In this document: piece by piece, positions 10,246-21,499 of the stretch
Layout of the letters: each line of letters begins with the position of its first letter
Numbering within the stretch: position 1 is the first letter of the stretch
Made by a program: the position numbers and the translations under genes
DNA from: Lunularia cruciata
Taxonomy: Eukaryota; Streptophyta; Marchantiopsida; Lunulariales; Lunulariaceae
Assembly (NCBI GenBank): GCA_948567375.1
Contig: OX419762.1
Span: forward strand, 35,321,034 to 35,385,033
Direction of reading: 5' to 3'
DNA: 64,000 bases
Notes under the pieces: generated by a model
Told to the model about the DNA's origin: nothing
Seen by the model: only the letters and a program-made list of their open reading frames with translations
The model's database searches: none

Positions 10246-11827
10246 TACACGTGAGATGCATGGTTCAAGTCACGCGGCAGTTCTTGCGGAGAAGATAACG
10301 ATTCAGACAAATACATAATGTCCTACTATTTCATTCGGAGAAGGAACGCAGGTTAGACAGCGATTCGAAAAGTGACGAAAACGTCCACGACAGATCACCG
10401 TTGTGGACAGATGAGTTCTATAAATTGAGGCACGTTCGACCAGGATTCTTCTAGATAACGAAAGGAATGAGGAGAAATTGATGTACCGGTATTGAAACAG
10501 GTAGCATAATTCAAACAACTTCTGCAATGTTTAACTGGGAAATAGGTGCAAAAACCAACAATGACAAGAAACAAGTCGACAATAATAGTAGACTGTTCCG
10601 GTTACGAATACCAGTGAACCTGACAGTATATCGGGAAACCAACTGTACATTCAGAAGCATCTACCAGGAGTACAAAATTGGACCACGACAGTGGCAGTTT
10701 AAAACACTGAATCTTTGAATTGTCGTCAAATGAGGTCTTGTGGCGAAGGAGTTGTTTTGCTAACGAATAACTACAGGCGGATTACACCTTCTTACAATCC
10801 ACTAACATGCCAGAGTATTTGGTTTGGTCTGGCCATTGGGCCACCAGAGCTCAGTAGCTTCGGACTGCAATACATCATGAAAACGATGTTACCACAAGAT
10901 AAAACTAAGCGGCTACTGCCATACTAAATTTCTGTACCACCGCATGGAGCTCTTCGTGGGTTGTCCTCGATTTACAAAATCATACCAGGAGCTCGTCAGT
11001 TGCAGAGTTTGAACAGTGACTGCAAAAAACCAACCTAGAGATACCTGGTTGACAAAAAAAATCTAGTCGCAAACAACCTTGTCCACGATGATATGGCACA
11101 CTGTCAATCCCTGTTTCCTTTCTCTATTCATCACCCCCAACATCTCAGAGAAACCAAAACAGCGAATATGACTGTCTGTCTTCTTCTTCTTACCTACTCT
11201 TCACCGGTACATAATCGATTTTCTCATAGAAAGCACTTACAACCACTCCACTGCACGAGGGAGTAGAACAATCCACATGTACACATGAACAGACCTGCTG
11301 CATGCAACCCCTCCTTTTGAATGGGAGGTAAACCTGGTAATATCCACAATATGCGACTTCAGGAGATGAGGTCAGGACAGAACCAAAGCCTCGCCCTCCA
11401 TAACTCAGAACACTTCCTTCCCTGCCAGATAGTTCTCTTCTCTGCTTGTGATATTTCCGTGTTCCCAGGCCCGAGGACCCGCACCACTCCACATCATCTC
11501 TACAATCTTCAAGAGAAGGAGAATGACAACCCTGCCTGCTTGGTCCAGTATGAACGAAATCACACGTTCTTTCCGTAGTACTATGACAACACCTCGTATC
11601 AACAGAGCCTTTGCTCTATACCCGAGATCAGATTGAGACGAAAATGGGCTGACTGAAACATGCTCCTCGATGCAGTCGGGGAAAAGCTCTTCAGAACCTC
11701 ACACAGTCTTGACTTCTTGATTGAGAGCCCATAATTCTCGACGAGAAGGTTCACAGATGGAATTGGCTACAACCAAGTCGCAGGGTCTTGCCTCAATGCA
11801 AGCCGGTCGTTCTTCGTTCTCTTGCAC
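10246..11827. other. 3' flank of the CONSTANS-like gene; no separate gene seen
   Basis: This lies downstream of the minus-strand CONSTANS-like gene, and its right part is probably 3' UTR. Several overlapping frames of 60-100 codons on both strands (10303-10927, 11190-11636) show no family resemblance and no splice structure. I could not identify a polyadenylation signal with confidence. Confidence 0.4.
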
Positions 11828-13336
11828 TTAGAAAGCTGGGACAACCCCAAATCCTGATTCTGGGACGTTGGGATACATATCTTGCAGACTCAAGTCAGTT
11901 GGGTTCCTCTTCGCAAAACGGCCCTTGATCCGAGGCCGACTCTCCGCGTACGCCTTCCGAGAAGCGTATCGGATAGTTTTTTCAAACTTCCGGTTCTTCC
12001 TCTTCTCCTTGTACCGCATCACCCTCGCTTCACGTGCCATCGGTGGTTCGACCTGTGCCATGTGCAGCATGCGTGGAGGAAACTCGAAGCTTCCATGAGA
12101 TTGAGTACCATCATACGGGGTCGATATGTCGCTCAACGCACTCGTGTCCGGGACAATACCGACATCGAGAGATGAGGAAGACATCTGAAACAGGATAGAA
12201 CAGAGTAAGAGAGTTAGAACGTCTGTAAGCAGCGGACGAGTCCAGATACCAACGCCCGGAGTCCTCGTACTAACGCGAGGACCCTTGCCAACAGCAGTGA
12301 GCTCTCACACTTTCGGCAACTCTAAAGCTTTCATTGCGGGTGGTGAACACAACGAGACAGCCAGAAAGCATCTCCCTAAAGCCAGAGAAGTGGATACCCA
12401 AAGCGAGAAACATGCCCTGCATAGAATGGCATGGGAACAAAATTATGCTACTGAGCAGGAACAGGGACTTACACTCTGGGTCAATGACGACTCGTAACCA
12501 TAACCAGGCTTGCAAACAACCTCCCCTTCAAATGACCCAGATCCCGTCGACATGGTAGGCGACGATTGAGTAGGATGATCGTTGTGCACTGGTACAAGAC
12601 TGTCAGCTGTAAGGTTGGGATTGGCACCCACGACAGTTGCGTAGTCGAGATCAAGATACGGATCCACGTCCGAGAACAAATCGCCGGCATTCATTTCCAT
12701 TTTCGAAGACTTCTGATGCTTCAAGTTCATGCTATCATTCTTCAACGTACGAGGAGAATTCGGGCTGAAACCACCATTTGGTACAAGGAACGACGAAGGC
12801 TCGAGGTCGTCGTCGTCTCCGTCTTCGTTCACAAGAGAACCCATCTCTCCTGTGCCCATTGAGCCCTTGTCATCACCACCAAGGATATTATTCTCGGTCA
12901 GAGGTTTAGGATGTGGTAGCAGCCATGACGCAGCTTCCTCAGCTACAGAGTGTTCATCTGCATCTATATCAACATCCTCTAGTCTGCCTTGGACACCGTG
13001 GGGAACAACCAGGGCATTGATATGGGCGACTTTGATAGTCTGGCCAAGACACTCGTAGAAGGGAGTTACCGGAGTACGTTCATGGCGGCGCGCTAACGGA
13101 TTGGCTGAGTGGATGTCTGTATCACATGCAACACAAAGTGCTGCAGCATCGGCCTTGCATGTCACCACGGCTGGAGCTACCTCGCACACTTCGCACACCC
13201 AAACACGCTCATGTCGTTGCGCAAGCTTGTTAGCCCCATGAACCTTGGTGTCGCAACCTGCACACAGGAAGGCAGTGTCGGCCCTGCAGTAGACTACAGC
13301 GCTCGCCGACTGACATGCATCACAAGGCTTCGGCAT
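11828..13336 (-). CDS. CONSTANS-like B-box/CCT transcription factor, two exons
   Basis: Nuclear transcription regulator of the CONSTANS-like family. In flowering plants such proteins act in photoperiod responses by binding DNA with NF-Y partners through the CCT domain. Exon 1 is 13336-12473 (288 codons, ends exactly on a codon) and exon 2 is 12184-11828 (118 codons plus stop), giving 406 residues, a normal family length. B-box 1 has C5, C8, C17, D20, C25, C28, H33 and H42; B-box 2 has C48, C51, C60, D63, C68, C71, H76 and H85. The CCT domain spans about 339-381, starting [13 protein letters not shown] and ending RIKGRFAKR. The C-terminus GFGVVPAF matches the VP motif contacted by COP1-type ligases. 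The middle is acidic and low complexity. The single intron just before SSSSLDVG is the usual position in this family. All key residues are present, so this should be functional. Which CONSTANS-like subgroup it belongs to cannot be settled by eye. Confidence 0.96.
12185..12472 (-). other. 288-bp phase-0 intron of the CONSTANS-like gene
   Basis: Donor gtaagt follows CCCAGAGT on the minus strand and acceptor ctgtttcag precedes ATGTCTTCC. Splicing joins LTQS directly to [13 protein letters not shown] with no frame change. Without splicing the first exon runs only ten codons into the intron before a stop, so an unspliced transcript would encode B-boxes without CCT. Confidence 0.9.
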
Positions 13337-14640
13337 ACTCTGTGTACTAGCTCGATGTTTATGCCTCCTCTGGGCTTCGTCGCTGCCTTACCGGTTCGCG
13401 AGTTCCTTGTTTCTTTCCTACCTGCTCAGATCAGATCCTTCTTCACCTGTATCTGCAATCACCCCAACTGACTGATTGATTTGTGGGTTACCTTCTTCTG
13501 CTTCTTCTTCGACTAGTTCTGCTCAAGTGAGTACTTGACCGAATCACTTGTCCTTTGACTTGCACCTGCACCTGTACCTGCACCCGTGGATCGTTTTGGG
13601 CAACAATCTCACGAAATTACTGAATCTAGAACTGGGTCCGATATCAGTAAGTAGAACTGCTGTAGGTAGTGAGATTCGTTCAACCAGATCGGCTTCCTTA
13701 GAGAGCTACTGTCTCCTGAGGTATCCCTCAAGACAAGACCTCTTCTGCCTCAGTAATGACCAGAACTCCAAAACGCTCGTCTCAGTCAGACATTAACCGT
13801 CGCCCTTCACCTCCCTGCCGCTGCTTCTGATCGCCTCCAGATTGCCTGCGAGGGCCGCCTGCTAAAACCGCGCACTCCGCTCCTGCTCAACAACAAACCG
13901 TGGAAACACCACCAATACTGCAAGTCTTCTTCTGCATGTCGCGAGAAACACAGCTGCTCCACAGTCTTCCACAACAAATCATGAAGCCTCCCCAATTTCA
14001 CTACCCAAGCTTCTTCTTGTCAGTATCGGGTCCCAAACGCAACAATTTTGACTTTGCTGCTGCTGTAAGACTACCTTCTTCACCGAAAGTTGTCAACTGT
14101 CAGCTTCCAGATTTACACTCCGCAGAACGTTTGCGGCATGGGACACAATGGGCCAAACTGTGCTCTTCTCGGCACAGAAATGGAGAAAAAACAAAGCTAA
14201 ACAAGGCTGTTCAACAACAAATGACAACCAGACAGGTTGCAGCGCACCGAGAGAAACGAGGGTCCAAACTCTGAGCAGGCTAAACACGGAAATCAGGGGG
14301 AGGGGAAGAAGGGCGAGAGGTGGCGTAGGAGGTGTAGTGATAAGATAGGAGGAGGAGAGGGGACTGAGGTTGGGAGAGAGAGAGAGAAAGAGCCCAAGAC
14401 GAAACTGATTCGTGAAGAGTGAGCTTCTAGTTTCATCACACCACCACCATACTGTGGAAAGGAAGGGAAGGTTAGGACTCCAGCCGGCGATGGGAAGGGA
14501 GTTGTTCCGGGGACAAGGGAACTGCCCGGGTCAGATCGGGCACACCAGTCAAGCTATAAGACAAACGTTTTGCAAGGTTGCCTATATCACCCATCGTACG
14601 GGAATATGACACTCTTGGAGAACCGACGGCTCGCAGGTTA
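13337..14640 (-). promoter_or_regulatory. presumed 5' UTR and promoter region of the CONSTANS-like gene
   Basis: Position upstream of the minus-strand start codon is the main evidence. On the gene's sense strand there is a CT-rich run at about 14400-14371 and a GAA/GCAGAA-rich run at 13515-13488, both common in plant promoters and 5' UTRs. A short reiteration of cacctg (13561-13585) is also present. A potential donor (gcaggtagg near 13425) might indicate a 5' UTR intron. I see no clear TATA box. Plus-strand frames here are not convincing genes. Confidence 0.4.
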
Positions 14641-15355
14641 CGTGTTGATCACTCATTCCTCTTTACTGGGTCCTCCGGTTTCATTCTGATTTTCTTCTTT
14701 GTACAGTGGTCATTTATCATCATGTGGATCGGATGCCTCTTCAATCCGCTGTTTTCCTCCTCCAGGTCTACCCGAACGAAGAAGACCTTTTGCATCATTA
14801 GCGCTATGGTTTCTTCTTGAGTATTTACATTAACATTATTGCAATGAATGTTGTAAGGACTTGCTTTTGCAGGGCTAAGTCTCCTTTTCGGATTTCCCCA
14901 TTTCCTGATCCAGAAAAGTATTGGATTCAGTCTCAATGTGACAGAAATAATATTCTAAAGCTCTGAATTCTTTTACCAAACCTAATTATCTAAAAGGAAT
15001 GATTGGACCAATATAGAGCTGGTGGAGTTTCCTTCGTTGGTTACAGTCGTTTGACTTCGTACGAACTACACACTCCCTCTCACGAATAAACTAACAATAC
15101 AATTACTACACCTAAATTTACTAATTTGTTTCTAGCAAATTTGTATTTAGTCTAAACTTCCACCTTTGGGATAAATCTGGAAATATTTGTAGTTACTCCA
15201 AAAGTTTAAGGAAATAACAGAATCAGTCCCTTTAATAGAAATCGTGACTTTGTGACGATACATCATTTTCGACTTCGTAATATGGCCAAGTGGAATTTCT
15301 ATTTCATAAAAAGTATAGTTCATCGGTACTAGAGTAACAAGTAACCGTTGGAGAA
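14641..15355. other. no gene recognised
   Basis: Transition from the moderately GC-rich gene surroundings to AT-rich repeat DNA. No known protein family, RNA gene or clear repeat. Confidence 0.4.
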
Positions 15356-15790
15356 TAACAAGAAGGATGGGAAGATATTAAGATATTTGAGTTATCTAAA
15401 TCATCCGGTCTACAAAAGATATTTGAGTTACTGTATAATCTGCATAGGACGAAAGTATCCTAAGAAGCATCACCTAGTATGATTGTACTAGTAAGTACTA
15501 AGTGCAGAACAATTGACACATGTTATCTAAATTATATTATGTAGTATGAAAGTGAGAATGGTCCTAATGTCTACTATGATAATCAGTCATGTATTTCTTG
15601 ACAAATGTGTCAAATGCCATGTCTATTGCTCCACATAACTCCAAGGTTTAGAGGACCTTAATGTATATCCTTCTACACGTGGAGACCTTTGTTGTTGCTA
15701 GTCCGATTGCCGCCCATCCAAGAGGATGAATAATCGCCCTGTCTAAGACTATATCATGTGTTAGATTTGTAAGCACAACATCTTGTAGTG
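15356..15790 (-). mobile_element. old degraded copy of the non-LTR family
   Basis: Reads parallel to the copy at 6784-7460: gaaggatgggaaga (15361), ggtctacaaaaga, gcatcacctagtatgattg (15467), acacatgttatctaaa (15509), gaaagtgagaatggt (15549), ccacataactccaaggtt (15632) and the end near actatatcatgtgttaga (15758). The order and spacing match that copy, with many substitutions and small indels. No flanking direct repeat remains visible. Confidence 0.65.
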
Positions 15791-16271
15791 TTACTTGAGC
15801 ATCTCAAATCCAATACAAGTCTAACCTAACTCGTGTCACCTGCAAAGCATACCAACTCTCTCTCCAAGTAGAGTATCCACTCTCTCATGCCATGGCAAAC
15901 ATTATATCCCTAATGGCATCTTGGGTAGTTATCCTTTGTTCTTTAGAAGAATATCATGTCATATGTTCCCTTTGTTGCATCTAGTGTAGAACAACACTCA
16001 TATGTGAGTAGTGAAAATATAGATGGTGCAAGATGGTCGGTGTAAGTTGAAATGCCTTAATGCACGGTTAAGCTAGGATCTATAGCCTACACCCTTGCTA
16101 GAGCAAGAGCAAAGACTGGCACTAGTAGCACAAGGAATGGATGAATTAACTAAGAAAGAATGTAGAATATATTGAAATTATCAAACCATCAAGGAAGACT
16201 TCAAACCTCTCGTATAATCAAAGGTAAAAAAGCAAAGGATGGAAGGCCATTTTTTGCTTATGGGAATAGAC
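15791..16271. other. no gene recognised
   Basis: AT-rich spacer between the degraded non-LTR copy and the family A retrotransposon. Nothing identifiable. Confidence 0.4.
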
Positions 16272-16600
16272 TATAACAAACCAAGGAGAGTAAAAGTAGA
16301 ATGGAATATTAGATTGAGAATTTTTATTTAAAGGAAACTCCAAATACTTAGGTTGAGCTTGGACTTTGGTATTTATAAGTAAATAAGTACAAGACTCCAA
16401 AGAAGTTTATTTTCTTGGAATACAAGCCAAGCTAGTGATTTAATTAACATACAAGTTATTCAATCCTTTAAAAGCTTCTAGAAATCTCTCACCAAGAGGC
16501 TTTTGTGATGCTTCAAGAACATTCTCAAAATTCCTAGATGTATATCAATTTTGATCTCCTTTTAGCAGTACTTAACTTTTTCAGGCTCAATATTATTACA
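16272..16600 (-). repeat. TE1 3' LTR (family A)
   Basis: Aligns by eye to the other family A LTRs through tagaatggaatat, aaactccaaatacttaggtt, gagcttggactttggtattt and the end ctcaatattattaca. The tgtaa start of the consensus is changed to tataa here. Confidence 0.75.
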
Positions 16601-18267
16601 TATTCCACCATACATAGTTTGTGACTTCCTTGTTGCATGGAATCTTCAAACTCTTGTATGGTTGCTTGAGCATTCTAGAGACAAGAAACATTCTCCCATG
16701 TGGTATTATGAAGGAGATGCACTTTCTAGAGGATCTTACTTTAATTTGTCATTGGTGGTCATGTTGGATGTCTTGCACAAATGGCACTATGAAGGAGATA
16801 CACATTCTAGAGGATCTTACATTTGATTTTTCATTGGTGGCAATATTGGAAGTCTCTTTGTGCAAGAATATAATTGACTTCATATTCTTCAAGGTCATTA
16901 ATAGAGATTGGAGAAGTAGTAGATTCGATACAAGTAGCAAAAGAAGATAGATTAGAAACAAAGGGTTTATATTGTGGGACATGGAAGACAAGACAAATCT
17001 TCATATGACTACGAAGGACAAATTTTTAAACACAAGTAAACAAGAGAAATAATTTGAATAACATGATAGACTTATCTAATTTGGAGCAAGTTTACAAGAG
17101 GTTTCAAGAGGGAAAAGAAAGCTACTAGAGGAAAGCATAAGCATATCATCTACTTGAAAGGTGATATTTTGAGAATTTCTAGTAGTATATTGCTCTTGGA
17201 TACTTTGAGTAACACATGATTATGAGATTTGGATTGGTGTAAAGATGCAAATAACATGGACAATAAGGTGAAAGTATGAGGAACATGGTAGTGGAGTAAA
17301 AATAGAATCTAGAATGAGTGAATCTTACTTATAATTAAGAAACAAGAGAGAGAATCTTGCATTTGCTTGCTTGGAATTATTGTAGGTAAATTTGGGAGCC
17401 ACAAGACAAGTATCTCAATTGGTGTGGTGAACACTAATGAAAGCTTGTAGTATATCTTTTAAGGTGCAATTTGCTTGTTCCATTTGCACATCAGTTTGAA
17501 GGTGATAAGCTATAAACAATACAATCTTGGTAATGAGGATCTTGAGAAGTGCTTGCCAAAATTTACTAGTGAATCAAGGATCATGATCAAAGATGAAGAC
17601 TTGTAACATACCACGGTATTTGAATATAGTATCAAAGTAAATCAAAGCTAATGTTGGAGCTTCTACTATAATGAAAAGTGTTGAGCATATCAACAAACAC
17701 CATAATTTTTTTATGGCTTTGGTCCATCTTTAATAAATCATATGATGAGGATTTATAAGGGTGATAATGGTTTGTAATTGACAGGCATTATCACTTGTTA
17801 CACTAAGATATAATCTCCCTACACATTTGTTGCATATACCATTATAAGTTGTTCTTGATCTCAAGTAAAAAAATTCTTTCTTTTTAGTTTAGCCATCAAG
17901 ATACAAAGTCAATAGAATGCAACTCATTTGGTAATTTTGTCGTAGATTGCTTAGATTATAAATTTAGAAGCATCAAAATTGACCACACAAGGTAGTTGAG
18001 TATCATATGGTTAGAGGATGGATCATGAAGACATCAAATCCTTAAGTTTCTTAAATTATTCTTCTTTTTGTGTGGTCCACTCAAAGTTTATTATCTTTTC
18101 CAAGAGATTTGTTAATGATGTGGTTACATGAGCATAACAGTGTAAGAAAAATTTGTAAAAGCCTACTAATTCACTAAAGCATCCTTAAGAGTAAGCCAAT
18201 CATTAATAGCTATGAATTTCTCTCCTTTTTTCTTGATCTCCTTTATTGAAACCTTATGTGCCAAGAA

Positions 18268-18698
18268 TGTAAAAGACCAAGGAGAAATAGGAGAATGGAA
18301 TATCAAAGTAGAAGATCACATTAGGACACTCAAGTGATGGAAACTCCAAATGCTTAGCTTGAGCTCAAGCTTTGGTATTCATAGATAATTTAGGTACAAA
18401 AATCCCAAGGAATTTCCCAGGAAGGTTCCTTCTAGAAGCCACCTTACTTGGAATACAAGCTAAGTTAGATGCATGCTAAGCTAACTATTTATTTGGTGTA
18501 CAGGCTAAGCTAACCATCAACTTGGCATATAAGTTACTCAATCTTTGGAAGGTTCTTAGAAGCTTCTTACCAAGAAAACTTAGTGGATGCTTCTACAACA
18601 TTCTTAAAATTCTTAGATATAACATATTTTTACATCTTTTCAATCATATGCAACTCCTACTAACTCCATATAGCTCATAGTAACTCCATATTATTACA
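18268..18698 (-). repeat. nested solo LTR, family A, perfect 5-bp TSD
   Basis: A complete LTR beginning tgtaaaagaccaaggaga and ending ccatattattaca. It is flanked by aagaa on both sides (18263-18267 and 18699-18703). Joining the flanks gives ccaagaagataacttc, matching ccaagaaagtaacttc at the equivalent site of the element at 35671-42668. Hence it inserted into TE1 and lost its body by LTR-LTR recombination. Confidence 0.92.
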
Positions 18699-18819
18699 AA
18701 GAAGATAACTTCATTCCAAGACACTTGGATTTCTTGCAATAGGAGGTTCCATTTCTATAGTCATCTCATGATCTCTTTAAGATTCTTGTGTTTTACCTTT
18801 GCCTTGCTTTAAATTAAAA

Positions 18820-19300
18820 TGTCATCCAAGAAAATTATGATGTATTGATTGACTAACCTCTCTAACATCCCCAATGCATTTGATCAATACAAACTATTAG
18901 AGCATTAGTGATCACAAAAGGTAAAATTTTTCATTCAAAATGCTCATACCTTGTATAAAAGACAATTATTTTATATCTTTCTCATCATTTAAAAATTTAC
19001 CAATAGCTACTTCAAAATTCCAACTTAGAGAAATATTGTACTCCACTTAGTGATTCAACAAGTCATCAATATGAGGCAAAGGCTATGCATTCTTCATGGG
19101 TTTTCTTATTTATCAAAAACATAATAATCTATCACTCCATTCTTCTTTTGTAGAAACAATATTGAAGCTTCCCAATATGATGTGCTATATTGTATAAAAT
19201 CATTTTCCAACAACTCAATCAATGGTATTTGGAGTTTTTCTAGTTCCTTTGGTGAGAGATGACAGATTGATCTACTCACTAAAGTACTCCTTAGCAATAG
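18820..19300 (-). pseudogene. TE1 reverse transcriptase fragments
   Basis: Minus-strand frame 19297-19106 reads ICHLSPKELEKLQIPL and then a TSYWEASILFLQKKNG segment, the N-terminal part of gypsy reverse transcriptase (family form LSPKELEEL and FVKKKDG). Further left, near 18850-18820, the strand encodes YIIIFLDDILI, the catalytic YxDD-type motif with both aspartates kept. The frames are not continuous: stops and indels lie between the two blocks. Confidence 0.8.
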
Positions 19301-20077
19301 CTTTATCTTGAGGGGTATATCTTGATCAAAGAGTAACCCTTTTGGAAGATTGTCAGGAAATGTGTTTGCAAACTCCTATATTCTTTGATCAACTACTTCT
19401 ATTTTTAGGCTTATGATCCTCAACAAATTCTCCTTACACTATAATTTTGATTCACCTAGCACAAAAACAAGAACATCCTCCTCCAAATTTTGTTCTATCA
19501 CTACTACACTTACAAATTCCCATTTAGGGATTGATTATTCTTAGATGTTCTACTCAAAGTTGCCACATAACCTAATTGATCATTCTTACTTTGGTATTGT
19601 ACTTGAATTTGTCATTGAGCACAATCAAATTGAACCTTTGAACATTCAAGCCAAGGAAGGCCGAGAATGATATCTTAGCATGAAGGAACTATTATGAATC
19701 TCATACACTTTAAATACTCTTGCCAAACTTGCAACAAGATGTGAACTATGGAATGCAAAACATTTCTTAGCATATGTCATCATTAGTTTGCTGCATAATC
19801 TTGGCTTCATAAGAATATAGAGTTACTTTTCTAATCTTATGGACATGCAATCATCAAAACTTCCACAATCAACCAAAATTTTAGAATCATGATTTGATAT
19901 CATATCTTGCAAGTGAATCACATTTGCATAGGTCTAGCCTTCAACCCCTTTGGAAATAATTAGGTTCTAAACAAATGACTTTATATATTTTTATTGTGAT
20001 ATTTGTTTCCTTGATCATCATGCTCTAAGAACTCTATTTGGGCAATTTGTTAAGGTTGTCCATTCTTACTTGGACCT

Positions 20078-20125
20078 TTTGCAATACTATGTCCAATTTG
20101 TGGACAAAAGAAGCAATCACCATTT
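20078..20125 (-). pseudogene. TE1 gag zinc-knuckle remnant
   Basis: The minus strand encodes DCFFCPQIGHSIAKG, a CCHC nucleocapsid knuckle (C-x2-C-x4-H-x4-C) in which the last Cys has become Gly. Its place upstream of reverse transcriptase on the minus strand agrees with element polarity. Confidence 0.65.
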
Positions 20126-21137
20126 TGTCTCAATAATCCACCATCTACTATGTTGAATGATATTTATTAGATGATATCTATCTCTATTTGTATTGGATTG
20201 TCCAACTATGCTTGATGACTTTGTAGGTTTTATGAAGGTTTGGATCAAGCCCAAGTTGAACTCAAGAATCACAAATGCTTAGCTAATTGCATGGCTTCTT
20301 CCAAACATATAGATTTATGTATGGTTACTTCTAGTTTAGTGTACAATTCAATCCTCTCACAAATAGATCAAGTGATTTGCCTTCATCATCTTTGTAATCT
20401 ACATCATTGTATTTTAAAATTAGATAATATAACTTCTAACATAACAATTTTGCCTAAATTTTACCAACCAATCTTATGTATCTTGTGCAGCATTCATTGA
20501 TAAGAATATCCTTATTATTGCACTCTTGAAGTCTTCTCAGATTGCCATTGAAATTTCTCTAATTAGAATCACCATCATTGTTTTGTAATTTTTTTCTAAT
20601 TGACTCAAAGTCAAGAGGGTCTACCTACAATCATCTAGAAGATTTGTATCTTCAAAAAACATTGAGAATAAAAACAAAAAGATTTGTACAACATTTTGTA
20701 AACTCTTTCTTTCAAATGCCTTAGGTTTTGTGAATCAAACTTAATCTTCTTTTTCTTGGAAAGTTCCTTCATCCATTTGCTCATGTCATATACTCCCAAA
20801 ATTTCTCTCTTTCAATAATCTAATAATATGTTCCATTTTTTATTCCATAACAATGATAAATTTAGGCATTCTTGTGTTTACCACCATGACTACTACTCTA
20901 TCAAAATACTTGCTCATGAATATCTTTAAGTTAATATATCACTTCCACTTTCACTATTCTCCATAAGCTACAATTAGAAGTACCAATGTTCATCAAGCAA
21001 GATGATCTTATTCAAGAACTCTTGGCCACAATGTACAATGAGAAGTTGTTAGAAATGATGATTTGGTAGTACATGGATATGGAAACTGATTTGGTGGTCC
21101 ACCAATACCATCTATTTCATTTTTGCTTTGATTTCAA

Positions 21138-21499
21138 TACAATAATTATAAGATAAATAAGAGAATGCAAGATCAAATTGCAAAACTCTTAATTGAAGGA
21201 GACTTCAAATGCTTTGGTTGAGCTTAAACTTTGGTGTTATAAGTAAACTAAATACAAAACTCCAAAGGAAGTTTCAAAAGAAGTTTCCTTATAGAGTATC
21301 CACAAAGTCAACTTTCTTGGAGTACAAGCTAAGCTAACCATTTACTTAACATACAAGCTACTCAATATTTTAGAAGTTTCTAGAAGTATCTCACAAAAAA
21401 CTTCTTAGATGCTTTTAGAATATTCTTAAAAATTGTAGATATATTATAGTTTTAACCTCCTTTAGTTATACTTCATTTTTTTGTAACTTGATATTATCA
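21138..21499 (-). repeat. TE1 5' LTR (family A)
   Basis: Similar to 16272-16600 and 18268-18698 through gcaagatcaaattgcaaaac, ggttgagcttaaactttggt and caagctaagctaaccattta. Both ends are decayed (taca at the left, attatca at the right). The degraded primer-binding site lies just to the left at about 21121-21137. Confidence 0.75.

Larger units (their letters stand above)
16272..21499 (-). mobile_element. TE1: decayed Ty3/gypsy chromovirus, LTR family A
   Basis: Two related LTRs (16272-16600 and 21138-21499) bound an internal region whose minus strand carries, from right to left, a degraded gag with a zinc knuckle, reverse transcriptase, and a degraded post-integrase segment equivalent to the chromodomain of the related element at 35671-42668. 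Next to the right LTR the minus strand reads ttgaaatcaaagcaaa, a degraded version of the initiator-Met-tRNA primer site that is clearer at 42168-42185. So the right LTR is the 5' LTR. A solo LTR of the same family is nested at 18268-18698. A local 81-bp duplication lies at about 16700-16860. No coding frame longer than about 65 codons survives. Confidence 0.85.
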
